From Gammaproteobacteria bacterium HGW-Gammaproteobacteria-13 (lineage in GTDB: Bacteria; Pseudomonadota; Gammaproteobacteria; Pseudomonadales; Pseudomonadaceae): a stretch of 64,000 nucleotides of DNA. Numbering within the stretch: the stretch's first letter is position 1; every line of letters starts with the position of its first letter. The position numbers and the translations under genes are program-made. The stretch covers positions 62,001 through 126,000 of the forward strand of contig PGZH01000011.1 of the NCBI GenBank assembly GCA_002840155.1, read 5' to 3'. The notes below the pieces were generated by a model. That model had not been told where the DNA came from. It did not search any database and was given only the letters and a program-made list of their open reading frames with translations. This document shows, in pieces, positions 1 to 9,232 of this stretch.

Positions 1-1
1 C

Positions 2-469
2 ACCGGCCCGCTGATCGACGACAAGGCCGTGGCCAAGGTCCAGGAACACATCGCCGACGCGCTGAGCAAAGGCGCACGCCTGCTCGCTGGCGGCAAGCCG
101 CATGCCCTGGGTGGCAGCTTCTTCGAGCCGACTATTCTGGTCGACGTGCCGAAGAACGCCGCCGTAGCCAAGGAAGAAACGTTCGGCCCACTGGCGCCGC
201 TGTTCCGCTTCAAGGACGAGGCCGAAGTAATCGCCATGTCCAACGACACCGAGTTCGGCCTGGCCTCGTATTTCTATGCCCGTGACCTGGGTCGCGTGTT
301 CCGTGTGGCGGAAGCCTTGGAATACGGTATGGTCGGCGTTAACACCGGGTTGATCTCCAATGAAGTCGCACCGTTCGGCGGCGTAAAAGCCTCCGGCCTC
401 GGCCGCGAAGGCTCGAAGTACGGCATTGAGGATTACCTGGAAATCAAATACCTCTGCCTGGGTATCTAA
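2..469 (+). CDS. gabD: Succinate-semialdehyde dehydrogenase, C-terminal part (5' end outside window)
   Basis: Oxidises succinate semialdehyde to succinate with NAD(P)+, the last step of GABA catabolism in the cytosol. The reading frame is open from the window edge, so only about the last 155 residues are seen. The aldehyde dehydrogenase C-terminal signature is present: the EETFGPLAPL segment that holds the Glu before the cofactor/substrate pocket, then NTGLISNEVAPFGGVK and the GREGSKYG.EDYLE.KY tail typical of GabD. The catalytic Cys lies upstream and is not visible. It is followed on the same strand by gabT, the usual Pseudomonas gabDT arrangement, with a hairpin in the 176-nt gap. Confidence 0.95.
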   Translation, partial: TGPLIDDKAVAKVQEHIADALSKGARLLAGGKPHALGGSFFEPTILVDVPKNAAVAKEETFGPLAPLFRFKDEAEVIAMSNDTEFGLASYFYARDLGRVFRVAEALEYGMVGVNTGLISNEVAPFGGVKASGLGREGSKYGIEDYLEIKYLCLGI

Positions 470-493
470 CCCTGGCGAAGTAGCAGTAACCCC

Positions 494-530
494 GCCGAAG
501 ACGCACGAGAGCGCTGCGCCTTCGGCTTTA
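494..530 (+). terminator. Hairpin after gabD, possible attenuating terminator
   Basis: GCCGAAG (494-500) pairs with CTTCGGC (520-526), with a further CGCA/TGCG inner stem, and is followed by TTTATAT. The short T tract makes it a weak intrinsic terminator that could reduce gabD read-through into gabT, 120 nt downstream. Function is inferred. Confidence 0.4.
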
Positions 531-645
531 TATGGACATAGCTGTGGCCGGGCGTGCTGTGACAGTCGATCATCGAATACTGCCAAGCCGCCGCCGGTGA
601 CACATCCTTGAACCACGCCGAGATTAGCCGGCGAATGAGGACATC

Positions 646-1926
646 ATGAGCAAGACCAACGAATCCTTGATGCAACGCCGCACCGCTGCCGTTCCACGCG
701 GCGTGGGCCAGATCCACCCGATCTTCGCCGAGTCGGCGAAGAACGCCACCGTCACTGACGTTGAAGGTCGCGAATTTATCGACTTCGCCGGCGGCATCGC
801 GGTGCTCAACACCGGCCACCTGCACCCGAAAGTGATTGCTGCGGTGCAGGAACAGCTGACCAAGCTGACCCACACCTGCTTCCAGGTGCTGGCGTACGAG
901 CCCTACGTCGAGCTGTGCGAGAAGGTCAACGCCAAGGTGCCGGGCGACTTCGCCAAGAAGACCCTGCTGGTCACCACTGGCTCTGAAGCGGTGGAAAACT
1001 CGATCAAGATCGCCCGCGCTGCCACTGGCCGTGCTGGCGTGATTGCCTTCACCGGCGGTTACCACGGTCGTACCATGATGACCCTGGGCCTGACTGGCAA
1101 GGTCGTGCCGTACTCGGCCGGTATGGGCCTGATGCCCGGCGGCATCTTCCGCGCCCAGTACCCCTGTGAACTGCACGGCGTGAGCACGGATGACGCGATC
1201 GCCAGCATCGAGCGCATTTTCAAGAACGATGCCGAGCCGCGCGATATCGCCGCGATCATCATCGAGCCGGTGCAGGGCGAGGGCGGTTTCTACGTCGCGC
1301 CGAAAGACTTCATGCTGCGCCTGCGCGCGCTGTGTGATCAGCACGGCATCCTGCTGATCGCCGACGAAGTGCAGACCGGTGCCGGCCGTACCGGCACCTT
1401 CTTCGCCATGGAACAGATGGGCGTCGCTGCCGACCTGACCACCTTCGCCAAATCCATCGCCGGCGGTTTCCCGGTGGCGGGCGTATGCGGCAAGGCCGAG
1501 TACATGGACGCCATCGCCCCAGGCGGCCTCGGCGGCACCTATGCCGGCAGCCCGATTGCCTGCGCCGCGGCCCTGGCCGTGATGCAAGTGTTCGAAGAAG
1601 AGCAGCTGCTGGACCGCTGCAAGGCGGTTGGCGAGCGTCTGGTCACTGGCCTCAAGGCCATCCAGGCCAAGCACAAGGCCATCGGTGATGTGCGCGCCCT
1701 CGGTGCGATGATCGCCGTCGAGCTGTTCGAAGGCGGCGACCTGCACAAGCCAAACGCTGCGCTGACCGCTGCGGTGGTGGCCAAGGCGCGCGACAAGGGC
1801 CTGATCCTGCTGTCGTGCGGCACCTACGGCAACGTGTTGCGCGTACTGGTACCGCTGACCGCCGAAGACGCCCTGCTCGACAAGGGCCTGGCGATCATCG
1901 CCGAGTGCTTCGCCGAACTGGCGTAA
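646..1926 (+). CDS. gabT: 4-aminobutyrate aminotransferase
   Basis: Class III PLP-dependent aminotransferase of 426 residues. It transfers the amino group of GABA to 2-oxoglutarate, giving the succinate semialdehyde used by the upstream dehydrogenase. Visible signatures are the YHGRTMMTLGLTG segment, the IIEPVQGEGG loop, the LLIADEVQTGAGRTG strand with the cofactor-contacting Asp, and FAKSIAGGFP with the Schiff-base Lys. The length matches family norms. The ATG at 646 has a GAGGA ribosome-binding site 7 nt upstream. The gene ends at a clear intrinsic terminator. Confidence 0.97.
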   Translation: MSKTNESLMQRRTAAVPRGVGQIHPIFAESAKNATVTDVEGREFIDFAGGIAVLNTGHLHPKVIAAVQEQLTKLTHTCFQVLAYEPYVELCEKVNAKVPGDFAKKTLLVTTGSEAVENSIKIARAATGRAGVIAFTGGYHGRTMMTLGLTGKVVPYSAGMGLMPGGIFRAQYPCELHGVSTDDAIASIERIFKNDAEPRDIAAIIIEPVQGEGGFYVAPKDFMLRLRALCDQHGILLIADEVQTGAGRTGTFFAMEQMGVAADLTTFAKSIAGGFPVAGVCGKAEYMDAIAPGGLGGTYAGSPIACAAALAVMQVFEEEQLLDRCKAVGERLVTGLKAIQAKHKAIGDVRALGAMIAVELFEGGDLHKPNAALTAAVVAKARDKGLILLSCGTYGNVLRVLVPLTAEDALLDKGLAIIAECFAELA

Positions 1927-1942
1927 GCCCGCAGCGCTGATA

Positions 1943-1970
1943 CAAAAGACCCGCTTCGGCGGGTCTTTTG
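1943..1970 (+). terminator. Intrinsic terminator of gabT
   Basis: A perfect 12-bp stem CAAAAGACCCGC / GCGGGTCTTTTG with a TTCG tetraloop starts 16 nt after the gabT stop. The built-in A and T runs would let it work in both directions. Confidence 0.9.
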
Positions 1971-2254
1971 CGTTCTGCGCCGGCACAGGCAATCAAACTG
2001 ATAGCCAGGTGCTATTAGCCGGCGGGCAAGCACCCCAGGCATCATCCCACCAGCGCTGCGCCTACAGCGCCTCAATGGCGCTTTGTAGGACAACCAGACC
2101 GCTCTATTGCGGTATTTTCAGGCAGAATTGCAAAGCTGACGAAACGCTCAGCATTTCGTCGGCCGACGCTGGTTTTAAAGCAATCAACCCTTACACTGCG
2201 CCGCCATATCGATGGCGCCATTATTTTGCCATCACGCTTTTCCCTGAGGTTTTC

Positions 2255-3466
2255 ATGACTGCCCTGGCCAACGCTCCGGAGATTTTGATCGCCGAAGCAG
2301 ACCCCTGGACTGCCGATCTGCTCGTGCAACTGGTACTCGATGTGCGCGCCGATGCGCGGATTATCCGGGTCAGCGATGGCGAAGCCGCACTGGCCAAATG
2401 CAAGCGCCGCCTGCCGGCCCTGGTGATTGCCGATGGCGACCTGCCGGGCCTGGATGGCCTGGAGCTGTTGCGTCAGCTGCGCCGCCATCCACGCACCCCG
2501 GCGTTGCCGTTTATCCTCATCAGCAGCCGTCTGGACGCCAGCAGCGTGCGCGCCGCACGGCCGCTGGCACCGGCGGCCTATCTGGCCAAACCGTTCAATG
2601 CCGAACAACTGCGCCAGCGCCTGCTCGGCATTCTCGGTAATGCCGCCGCCAGCGAGACAGCGGTAGCGGCACCCTTGCTGGTCGACAGCCTGGATGATTA
2701 CCTCAATGCGGTGCGCGAAGAAGGTCAGGGCGCGCCGTTGCTGGCCTCGGTACGCGATTCGGTGAGCCAGTGCCTCAACGGTGACGACAGCGACCTGCGC
2801 GAGCTGGAAGAGGTGTTCGCCCGCGACCCGCAGATCACCGCCCGCCTGATCGCCGCCGCCAATAGCGCCGCGCAGCACCAGGGCGCACCCTGCCAGACCT
2901 TGAGCCAGGCGCTGCCGCGCCTGGGCCTGGCGCGCACGTTGAATCTGGTATTGGGCATGGCCGTGCAACGCAATGCGCTACTCAGCGACCCACGCCTGGC
3001 CGAACTGGCCAGCAGTGCCTGGGACAGCGCCCAGCGCAGCGCCGAACTGGCGCGCTGGCTGGCGGGCGAGCTGCAACTGGATGCCGAGCTGTGCTTTACC
3101 GCCGCACTGCTGCACAACATCGGCGAGCTGGCCCTGCTGCGCAGCCTGCAGGACTGGCAGGACGCCGGCGGCACCTTGCGCGATGAGGATATTCACCAAA
3201 GCTTCCAGCAACGCGCGGCCAGCTTCGGCTCGGCGCTGCGCATCCGCTGGCGCCTGCCGTTCGGCCTGCGCGAGCTGATCGCGGCGTTCTACAACCTCGG
3301 CAGTGGCGTATTTAGCCGCGAGGCGCTGGTGCTCAACCTGGTCTGCCAGGTGCTGCGCCTGCGCAGTAACCAGTCGCCCAAAGAGCTGCGCGAGGAGCGC
3401 TGTGTACGCATGCTGCGCCTGGACCTCAGCCTGCTGGAGCGCATGCCTCTGGCTGCCGCGGCCTGA
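2255..3466 (+). CDS. Response regulator with REC receiver and HDOD output domain
   Basis: 403-residue cytosolic signalling protein. The N-terminal receiver (residues about 8-127) has the phospho-acceptor Asp60 in the VIADGDLPGLDG motif and the conserved Lys in YLAKPF. Residues about 150-370 form an HDOD domain (a non-catalytic HD relative) with the ALLHNIGELALL stretch. The ATG at 2255 (MTALANAPEILIAEADPW) fits the receiver N-terminus better than in-frame codons back to 2009. No histidine kinase is adjacent, so its partner and output are unknown. The 260 nt upstream hold no other gene. Confidence 0.88.
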   Translation: MTALANAPEILIAEADPWTADLLVQLVLDVRADARIIRVSDGEAALAKCKRRLPALVIADGDLPGLDGLELLRQLRRHPRTPALPFILISSRLDASSVRAARPLAPAAYLAKPFNAEQLRQRLLGILGNAAASETAVAAPLLVDSLDDYLNAVREEGQGAPLLASVRDSVSQCLNGDDSDLRELEEVFARDPQITARLIAAANSAAQHQGAPCQTLSQALPRLGLARTLNLVLGMAVQRNALLSDPRLAELASSAWDSAQRSAELARWLAGELQLDAELCFTAALLHNIGELALLRSLQDWQDAGGTLRDEDIHQSFQQRAASFGSALRIRWRLPFGLRELIAAFYNLGSGVFSREALVLNLVCQVLRLRSNQSPKELREERCVRMLRLDLSLLERMPLAAAA

Positions 3467-3488
3467 CAACAGCAGCCGCGAACACGGA

Positions 3489-4361
3489 TCAGGCGAGGAT
3501 CTCGGCCAGCAGATCGAAGACGATACGGATACGCCGGGCCGTGCGCAGCTCGCGGTGGGTAACCAGCCAGATCGGCAGTTGAAAGGGCGCGACATCCTCC
3601 AGCACGCGCACCATGCCCGGGGTTTCCCGCGCGATCTCCTCCATGATTGCGCCGATGCCCAGGCCCTGGCGGACCATTTCCCAGTAGGTGACGGAGTTAT
3701 CCGCATAACTGCGAAAATTCGTGTTACTCAGCAGCAGGCCTTGGCCGTGCAGGTGCTGCAGGTAGTGGCCGGCGCGGTCCAGGCCGATAAAGTCGTGCTG
3801 CAAAGCGTCTTCGGCAGTACGCGGTAGGCCATGTGCGCGCACCCAGCTTTCGGATGCATAGAAACAGGCGGAGCTCTGCCGCACCAAACGGCCAATCAGC
3901 TCCGGTTGTTCGGGGCGCACATGGCGGATGGCGATGTCGGCCTCGCGGCGCAGCAGGTCGCTGAAACCGTCCGAAGCGACCACCTCGACCTGGATGCCGG
4001 GTGCTGCCTGGCGGATATGCAAGAGGATCTTCGGCATCAGGTACGCCGCCACCGCGTCGCTGGTGGCCACGGACACCACGCCCGCCACCTCTTCCGAGCG
4101 CCCGGTCGCGGCCAGGCCCAGTTCATGCGCCGCCGCGCCCATCACCCGAGCATGGCCCAACAACTCCTGCCCGGTGGTGGTCAGCGCCATGGCTTTGCCA
4201 ACCCGCTCAAACAGCGTCACGCCCAACGCCAGCTCCAGGGCGGCGACCTGGCGACTGAGGGTCGGTTGCGACTGCCCGAGCTTACGCGCAGCCGCTGACA
4301 GCGAGCCGGTTTCTGCCGTCTCGAGAAAGGCACGCAACTGATTCCAGTCGACCTTATCCAT
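3489..4361 (-). CDS. LysR-family transcriptional regulator
   Basis: 290 residues. The winged helix-turn-helix (residues 5-63) reads FLETAETGSLSAAARKLGQSQPTLSRQVAALE, the classic LysR DNA-binding pattern, followed by a periplasmic-binding-like effector domain. The start MDKVDWNQL at 4361 fits the family; an in-frame ATG lies 12 nt upstream. It is transcribed away from a methyltransferase gene, which is often a LysR target. The effector is unknown. Confidence 0.92.
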   Translation of the reverse strand: MDKVDWNQLRAFLETAETGSLSAAARKLGQSQPTLSRQVAALELALGVTLFERVGKAMALTTTGQELLGHARVMGAAAHELGLAATGRSEEVAGVVSVATSDAVAAYLMPKILLHIRQAAPGIQVEVVASDGFSDLLRREADIAIRHVRPEQPELIGRLVRQSSACFYASESWVRAHGLPRTAEDALQHDFIGLDRAGHYLQHLHGQGLLLSNTNFRSYADNSVTYWEMVRQGLGIGAIMEEIARETPGMVRVLEDVAPFQLPIWLVTHRELRTARRIRIVFDLLAEILA

Positions 4362-4473
4362 ACGTAAATGCATATGTTGTCTGCAATTTATCGCAATACC
4401 CCGTGGTGATTCGCAAGGATAGCATCCGCACTGTGTTGGCTTTCGCCTTACCTCCATGCACAGGACGCGCACC

Positions 4474-5187
4474 ATGCACTCACCTATCACCTCTGCCAGC
4501 AACCACTGCGCTGCAGCTGCAACACCGGCTGCCATGGCCGACAAGGCACGCTTCTGGAACCGGATTGCACGTAAATACGCGTCCGATCCGATTGCTGATC
4601 CGGCCGGTTACGAGCGGACGCTGCAGCGCGTACAGGCATTACTGTCTACAGAGCATGAGGTGCTGGAAATCGGTTGCGGCACGGGCACCACCGCCCTGCG
4701 TCTGGCGCCCGCTACGCGGCGGCTGGTAGCCACCGATGTATCCGAGCAGATGATTGCCATCGCAGGCGAGAAGCTCGCCAACCACGCACTGCCACAGCTG
4801 CACTTCAAAGTGGCCGACGCCGATGCCCCCACGGCCGAGCAGGGCACCTACGATGCCGTGCTGGCGTTCAACCTGCTGCACCTCGTGACAGATCTGCCGC
4901 AGGCGCTGAGTTCTGCCATCAATGCCTTGAAACCAGGCGGCTTGCTGATCTCGAAGACGCCCTGCCTGAATGAGATGAACCCGCTGATCCCCAAGCTGGC
5001 GCTGCCGCTGATGCGCGCCATCGGCAAAGCGCCGCCGGTGCTGTGCTTCGACGCCCGCCAGCTACAGGCGGCCATGACCGCGCAAGGTCTGCAAATCCTG
5101 GCCGTCGAGCGCCATGGCAGCAAGAGCAAAGATAGCCGGGTGTTTATCGTGGCGCGTAAGCCCAATGCCCCGCCGTTAGCGGCCTGA
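4474..5187 (+). CDS. Class I SAM-dependent methyltransferase
   Basis: About 237 residues with a Rossmann methyltransferase fold: motif I VLEIGCGTGTTAL binds S-adenosylmethionine, TDVSEQM supplies the ribose-contacting acid, and AVLAFNLLHLV and LKPGGLLISKTPC are motifs IV and VI. It resembles UbiE/methyltransferase type 11 enzymes, but the substrate cannot be told. ATG 4474 is preceded by AGGA; ATG 4456 is an in-frame alternative. It is divergent from a LysR regulator that may control it. It lacks the Cys pattern expected of arsenite methyltransferase ArsM. Confidence 0.85.
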   Translation: MHSPITSASNHCAAAATPAAMADKARFWNRIARKYASDPIADPAGYERTLQRVQALLSTEHEVLEIGCGTGTTALRLAPATRRLVATDVSEQMIAIAGEKLANHALPQLHFKVADADAPTAEQGTYDAVLAFNLLHLVTDLPQALSSAINALKPGGLLISKTPCLNEMNPLIPKLALPLMRAIGKAPPVLCFDARQLQAAMTAQGLQILAVERHGSKSKDSRVFIVARKPNAPPLAA

Positions 5188-5283
5188 TCAACGCCTGCCT
5201 AGCTCGCCCTAACTGACGATTTTCACCACCCGGACCTGCTGGTCCGTCCCTCTGTTGCACCCCAAAAAACATTGGAGCTTGCC

Positions 5284-5661
5284 ATGTACCTTCGCCCAAT
5301 CACCGCACTGACTACCGCCGCACTGCTGCTGTCCGGCTGCGCCGCCACCATCAACCAAAGTGGCTTGGAACAACGCACCGCCCAGGCCATCGGCCAACCC
5401 GTCGGGCAGTTCAGCATCACCGAGCGCACCGAGGAAACCGGCGGCCGCATCAACTACAACGTCAACACCCAGGACGGCGGCACCTACCGCTGCTACATGT
5501 ACTCGGCCACCGGCTTCCAGAAGGCCATGAGCTTTGGCATGACGCCGCATTCGGATGCCATCTGCACCGCCATGGCCGGTACGCCAGCCGCTAGCGGGCA
5601 ACGCAGCAATACGTCCGGCAGAACCTGCAATGCCCTGCTGCAGGCAGCCGGACGCTGCTGA
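5284..5661 (+). CDS. Small putative lipoprotein
   Basis: 125 residues. The N-terminus has a hydrophobic signal peptide ending in the lipobox LLSGC, which predicts signal peptidase II processing at Cys18 and lipidation. The mature part has no family I recognise and contains several Cys residues (YRCYMYS, AICTAM, RTCNALL) that could form disulfides in the periplasm. A GGAG ribosome-binding site precedes ATG 5284. The following gene is also a small exported protein, but the 97-nt gap leaves co-transcription uncertain. Confidence 0.75.
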   Translation: MYLRPITALTTAALLLSGCAATINQSGLEQRTAQAIGQPVGQFSITERTEETGGRINYNVNTQDGGTYRCYMYSATGFQKAMSFGMTPHSDAICTAMAGTPAASGQRSNTSGRTCNALLQAAGRC

Positions 5662-5758
5662 TTGCCAGGGTTTCCCGGTCAGCCCTGGCCGGGAATTGCG
5701 CTCACTACACGCGACCGCGCTGATGATTTGCGCGGTCACTCATCGGGGTGTTGATGCC

Positions 5759-6250
5759 ATGAAAAAACTGCTCCCTCACCTCCCTCTGCTATTGGTTCTG
5801 CTGGTGCATGCAGATGCTCGCGCTGAAGGGCGCTGCCCGGATGGCTATTTCCCGATTGGTGGCGGTAGCGCCGGCTGGGAAGGCTGTGCGCCGATGGGAC
5901 CCGGAGCCGATGGCGCGCAAGAACCGGAACCCCAGCTGGAAACCCGCTGGGGCGCGGTGGCGACTGCTGATGGTGCCTTGGGTGTTGCAGCCGGCCAGCA
6001 ATCCCAAGAAAGCGCCGAGCAGCATGCGCTGGCTCATTGCCAAAGCCACTCCGAGGGCAGGGTCTGTAAGGTGCTTATCGCTTACTACAACCAGTGCGTC
6101 GCAGTCGCCTGGGGCGATGGTGGCAGTCTCTGGGCGCGTTCGCCTGACGTATATGATGCGGAAGAGATGGCGCTGAGTAATTGCCAGCAGAAAACCACTA
6201 ACTGCGATATCTACTACTCCGCCTGCAGTTATGCCGAACGCGTGCAGTGA
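5759..6250 (+). CDS. Exported DUF4189-like protein
   Basis: 163 residues starting MKKLLPHLPLLLVLLVHADARAEG, a clear signal peptide. After a Gly/Pro-rich region come the DUF4189-type features: WGAVATADG, SAEQHALAHC, a Cys-containing CKVLIAYYNQCVAVAWG core, DAEEMALSNC and the final CDIYYSAC. The even spacing of Cys residues fits a disulfide-bonded periplasmic protein. No biochemical function is established for the family as far as I know. Confidence 0.72.
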   Translation: MKKLLPHLPLLLVLLVHADARAEGRCPDGYFPIGGGSAGWEGCAPMGPGADGAQEPEPQLETRWGAVATADGALGVAAGQQSQESAEQHALAHCQSHSEGRVCKVLIAYYNQCVAVAWGDGGSLWARSPDVYDAEEMALSNCQQKTTNCDIYYSACSYAERVQ

Positions 6251-6256
6251 TGCGCA

Positions 6257-9148
6257 TCAAGGGCGGTCAAGAACCAGCTGCATCTGCACTTCACCCTGGG
6301 CGCTATCGGCCAGCTGAGTCAGTGGCTGCGGATGACCAATACAGTAACCCTGGGCATAGTCGAGCCCGAGCCCGCGCACGCAGTCGAGGGTGGCCTGGGT
6401 TTCGACAAACTCGGCCACGGTGCTCAGGCCCAACTGGTTGGCAATCTGTTGCATTGAGCCAACCATGGCCTGGTTGATCGGGTCGCTCTCCAGGCCACGG
6501 ATAAAGCTACCGTCGATCTTGACGATATCCAGCGGCAGGTGGCGCAGGTAGGCGTAAGAGGCGAAGCCGCTGCCGAAGTCGTCCAGCGCCACTTTCAGGC
6601 CCAGGCTGCGCAGCTGTTTGATCCACTGCGATGACACCCCCAGCTCACCCAGGGCGACCATTTCGGTTACCTCGATGCACAGCTTGTGCGCGGGCAGGTT
6701 GTGCCGCAGCAATTCGCTGTGGAGCATCTCGTGGAAGTGCGCGTTAAGCAGTGAGCTGGCAGTCAGGTTGAAGTTCACCTGGGCCAGTTGCTGCACATGC
6801 CGCGGGTTGTCCGCCAGCCACTGCAGCAGGCGCATAACCACCCAGCGGTCGATGGCGCCGAGAAAGCCGTAGCGTTCTGCCGCACCGAGAAACTGCCCGG
6901 GGCTGACCCACTCGCCACTGTGCGGGTCGTGATAGCGCAACAACACTTCATAGCGCAGGCCGTCGCTGGCGCCCTGCAACGCCACCACCGGCTGATAGAA
7001 CAGCTCGAAGTGGCCCAACTCGATGGCCTCGCGCAAACGGGTGATCCATTGCAGCTGGCGTTGATGCTCCAGCAGCACGCCATCGGCCGGGTTGAACTGC
7101 TGTACGCGATTACGGCCCAGGTGCTTGGCCAACTGGCTGGCACTGTCGGCCCAGTTCAGCGCGGTTTCCCAGTCGCTGACGCCGCTGTCCAGCTCCAGCA
7201 TGCCGATGCTGGCCTGCACGCGGAACGGCCGCCCCTGCCAGCTGAAGACAAATTGCTCGACGCAATGACGCAGACTTTCCGCATGCTCCAGAGCCGCTTC
7301 GTTGTTGATTTCACGCAGCAGCACAGCGAATTCATCGCCACCGATACGCGCCAGTTCGGCATGCCGTGGCAGCTGGTGCAACAGATGGCTGGACAGCTGG
7401 CGCAGCAGCTGATCGCCGGCAGAATGCCCGCAGAGGTCGTTGACCTGCTTGAACTGATCCAGGTCCAGACACAGCATATGGCTGTAGCGCGGTTTACCCT
7501 GACCCTTGAGACTTTCGCGCAACAGGCGCTCCAGTTCGCGGCGGTTGAGCAGGCCGGTCAGCGAGTCATGTGCGGCCAGGTACTGCAGGCGCTCTTCCAG
7601 GGCGCGACGCTCGCTGAGGTCGACCACGATGCCTTCGATGCAGTCCTGGGTCGGGCGCAGATGCAGCGACAGGTAGACCCAATGGCTCTGTCCATCGAGC
7701 CCATGGATCTCGCACTCCTGACTGATCGCCGGCTGCTCGTTGTGCAGCTGCGCCACCTGCTCGGCCCATTGCTCGGCGCCCAATAGCTGCTGCATGGACA
7801 GCTCGCGGCTGTCTTGCGCCAGCCCCAGCAGCGCAGCAAAACTCGGGTTGGCTTCGATCAACGCACCGCTGCGGGTGCAGCGGAAAATCCCCTCACCGCT
7901 GCTGCTGAACAGCGCCTGGTACTGCTCCAGATTGCCCAGGGCCTGGGCCTTGCTGTGCAGCAGGGCACGGCGGATCTGCTCCAGCTTTTTATCGAGAATG
8001 CCGCCAAACAGCAGCATGCTCAGCACCGGCAGGTAGGCGTGCATGTAGTTGAAGCCCGGCGGCAGCGGAATCACCCCGCTGCGCCCCAACGGCACCAGCA
8101 GCATCAGCAGCAGTGCCGAGCTCCAGCACAGCAGGTAACCGATGGCGTAAGGCCGGCGCTGGCGCACACCGAGGATCAGCAGCAACAGCTGGAACAGCCC
8201 GTTAAGCAGGATCAGCACGTTCAGCGTCTGGTAGGAGCGGAAGTGCCCATAGCTGACGATGGTCCAGCCGCACACCAGCAGAGTCACGGCAAACAGCGCG
8301 TTGCGCAGATGGCGCACGCGGCCCAGTTCAAGCTTCAGTGAGCTGGCGAGAAACAGGCTGCTGAAAATCAGCATGCCGGGGTTAGCCAGGTTGGCCAGCT
8401 GGGTCGACAACCACACCCACTGCGGCCCCAACAGACTGGTGACGCCATGCAGGCTGGCGTTGTACAGCGCCACGCTGGCCACCGTCAGGCAGAACCACAC
8501 CAACTGCGTTTCGCGCAGGGCGCTGAATTTCACCAGAAAGAACAGGGTCAGGCTGAGCAACGCCCCCAGCAGCAGGCCGCTGCGCATCCAGTGCTCGGCC
8601 AGCAATAGCGGGCTTTGCTCGGCCGCCACCAGCTGCATTGGCACACTCACCGCCGAGCCGCTTTGCACCCGCAGCAGCAGGGTGTGCGGGCCTTCGCCAA
8701 GGCGCGGCAGGTTGAGCAGAAAGTGCGGCGAGGGCGCGCCGCGCTGAAGGAAATCGCGGTGATCGCCACTGTAAAAGGGCGCGATCAGCCGTTCGCGGTC
8801 ATACAGCCAGACTTCGATGTCGTCGAGAAAGGGCCGGTCGATGATCAGATCGAGGCGCTCGGCCGCCGGCGCATCGAGGCGAAACGCCAGCCACCAGGCG
8901 CTGCCCGAATACCCCAGGCGCGGCACACCATCGATCCGCTTGCCCTCGCTGGCAATCCGCTGCTGCACCTCGCCGGCGGTCAGGTTGCCGCTGGGGTCTT
9001 CCAGCACCAGGCTGGCGGGCACCTCCACCGGTTGCTTGAGCTGCTCGCTGCTGAGCACCAGCAATGGCAACTCGGCATGCGCCGAGACGCTGCCCAATGC
9101 AAAGCAGAGCAGCGCAGCCAGCAGGGGAAGGTTGAGCAGACGGAGCAT
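6257..9148 (-). CDS. 7TMR-DISM membrane sensor with PAS, GGDEF and EAL domains
   Basis: 963-residue inner-membrane protein of cyclic-di-GMP signalling. In order: signal peptide (1-26), a periplasmic 7TMR-DISM extracellular domain (about 28-165), seven membrane helices (about 185-385), a PAS domain (about 405-515), a GGDEF domain with an intact RIGGDEF motif near residue 600, and a C-terminal EAL domain. The EAL signature is changed to YEVLLRY, although DDFGSGF and the VKIDGSF strand are kept. Diguanylate cyclase activity is therefore likely, while phosphodiesterase activity is uncertain. The gene starts 84 nt after a BLUF photoreceptor gene on the same strand. Confidence 0.93.
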   Translation of the reverse strand: MLRLLNLPLLAALLCFALGSVSAHAELPLLVLSSEQLKQPVEVPASLVLEDPSGNLTAGEVQQRIASEGKRIDGVPRLGYSGSAWWLAFRLDAPAAERLDLIIDRPFLDDIEVWLYDRERLIAPFYSGDHRDFLQRGAPSPHFLLNLPRLGEGPHTLLLRVQSGSAVSVPMQLVAAEQSPLLLAEHWMRSGLLLGALLSLTLFFLVKFSALRETQLVWFCLTVASVALYNASLHGVTSLLGPQWVWLSTQLANLANPGMLIFSSLFLASSLKLELGRVRHLRNALFAVTLLVCGWTIVSYGHFRSYQTLNVLILLNGLFQLLLLILGVRQRRPYAIGYLLCWSSALLLMLLVPLGRSGVIPLPPGFNYMHAYLPVLSMLLFGGILDKKLEQIRRALLHSKAQALGNLEQYQALFSSSGEGIFRCTRSGALIEANPSFAALLGLAQDSRELSMQQLLGAEQWAEQVAQLHNEQPAISQECEIHGLDGQSHWVYLSLHLRPTQDCIEGIVVDLSERRALEERLQYLAAHDSLTGLLNRRELERLLRESLKGQGKPRYSHMLCLDLDQFKQVNDLCGHSAGDQLLRQLSSHLLHQLPRHAELARIGGDEFAVLLREINNEAALEHAESLRHCVEQFVFSWQGRPFRVQASIGMLELDSGVSDWETALNWADSASQLAKHLGRNRVQQFNPADGVLLEHQRQLQWITRLREAIELGHFELFYQPVVALQGASDGLRYEVLLRYHDPHSGEWVSPGQFLGAAERYGFLGAIDRWVVMRLLQWLADNPRHVQQLAQVNFNLTASSLLNAHFHEMLHSELLRHNLPAHKLCIEVTEMVALGELGVSSQWIKQLRSLGLKVALDDFGSGFASYAYLRHLPLDIVKIDGSFIRGLESDPINQAMVGSMQQIANQLGLSTVAEFVETQATLDCVRGLGLDYAQGYCIGHPQPLTQLADSAQGEVQMQLVLDRP

Positions 9149-9232
9149 CCTGGCGCCTCAATAAACTGCGAGGTGCGCCAAGGCTCAGGGTGAACACAGC
9201 TCGCCTGCGAGGCGAGTTGACGCTCGGGAATT

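Noticed and set aside
466-1992. 508-residue open frame on the minus strand
   Set aside because: Antisense to gabT and running through its terminator; no motifs.
4474-5187. Arsenite methyltransferase partner (ArsM) for the ArsS-like enzyme
   Set aside because: It is a short UbiE-type methyltransferase without the ArsM Cys residues, and it lies 5 kb from the radical SAM gene.
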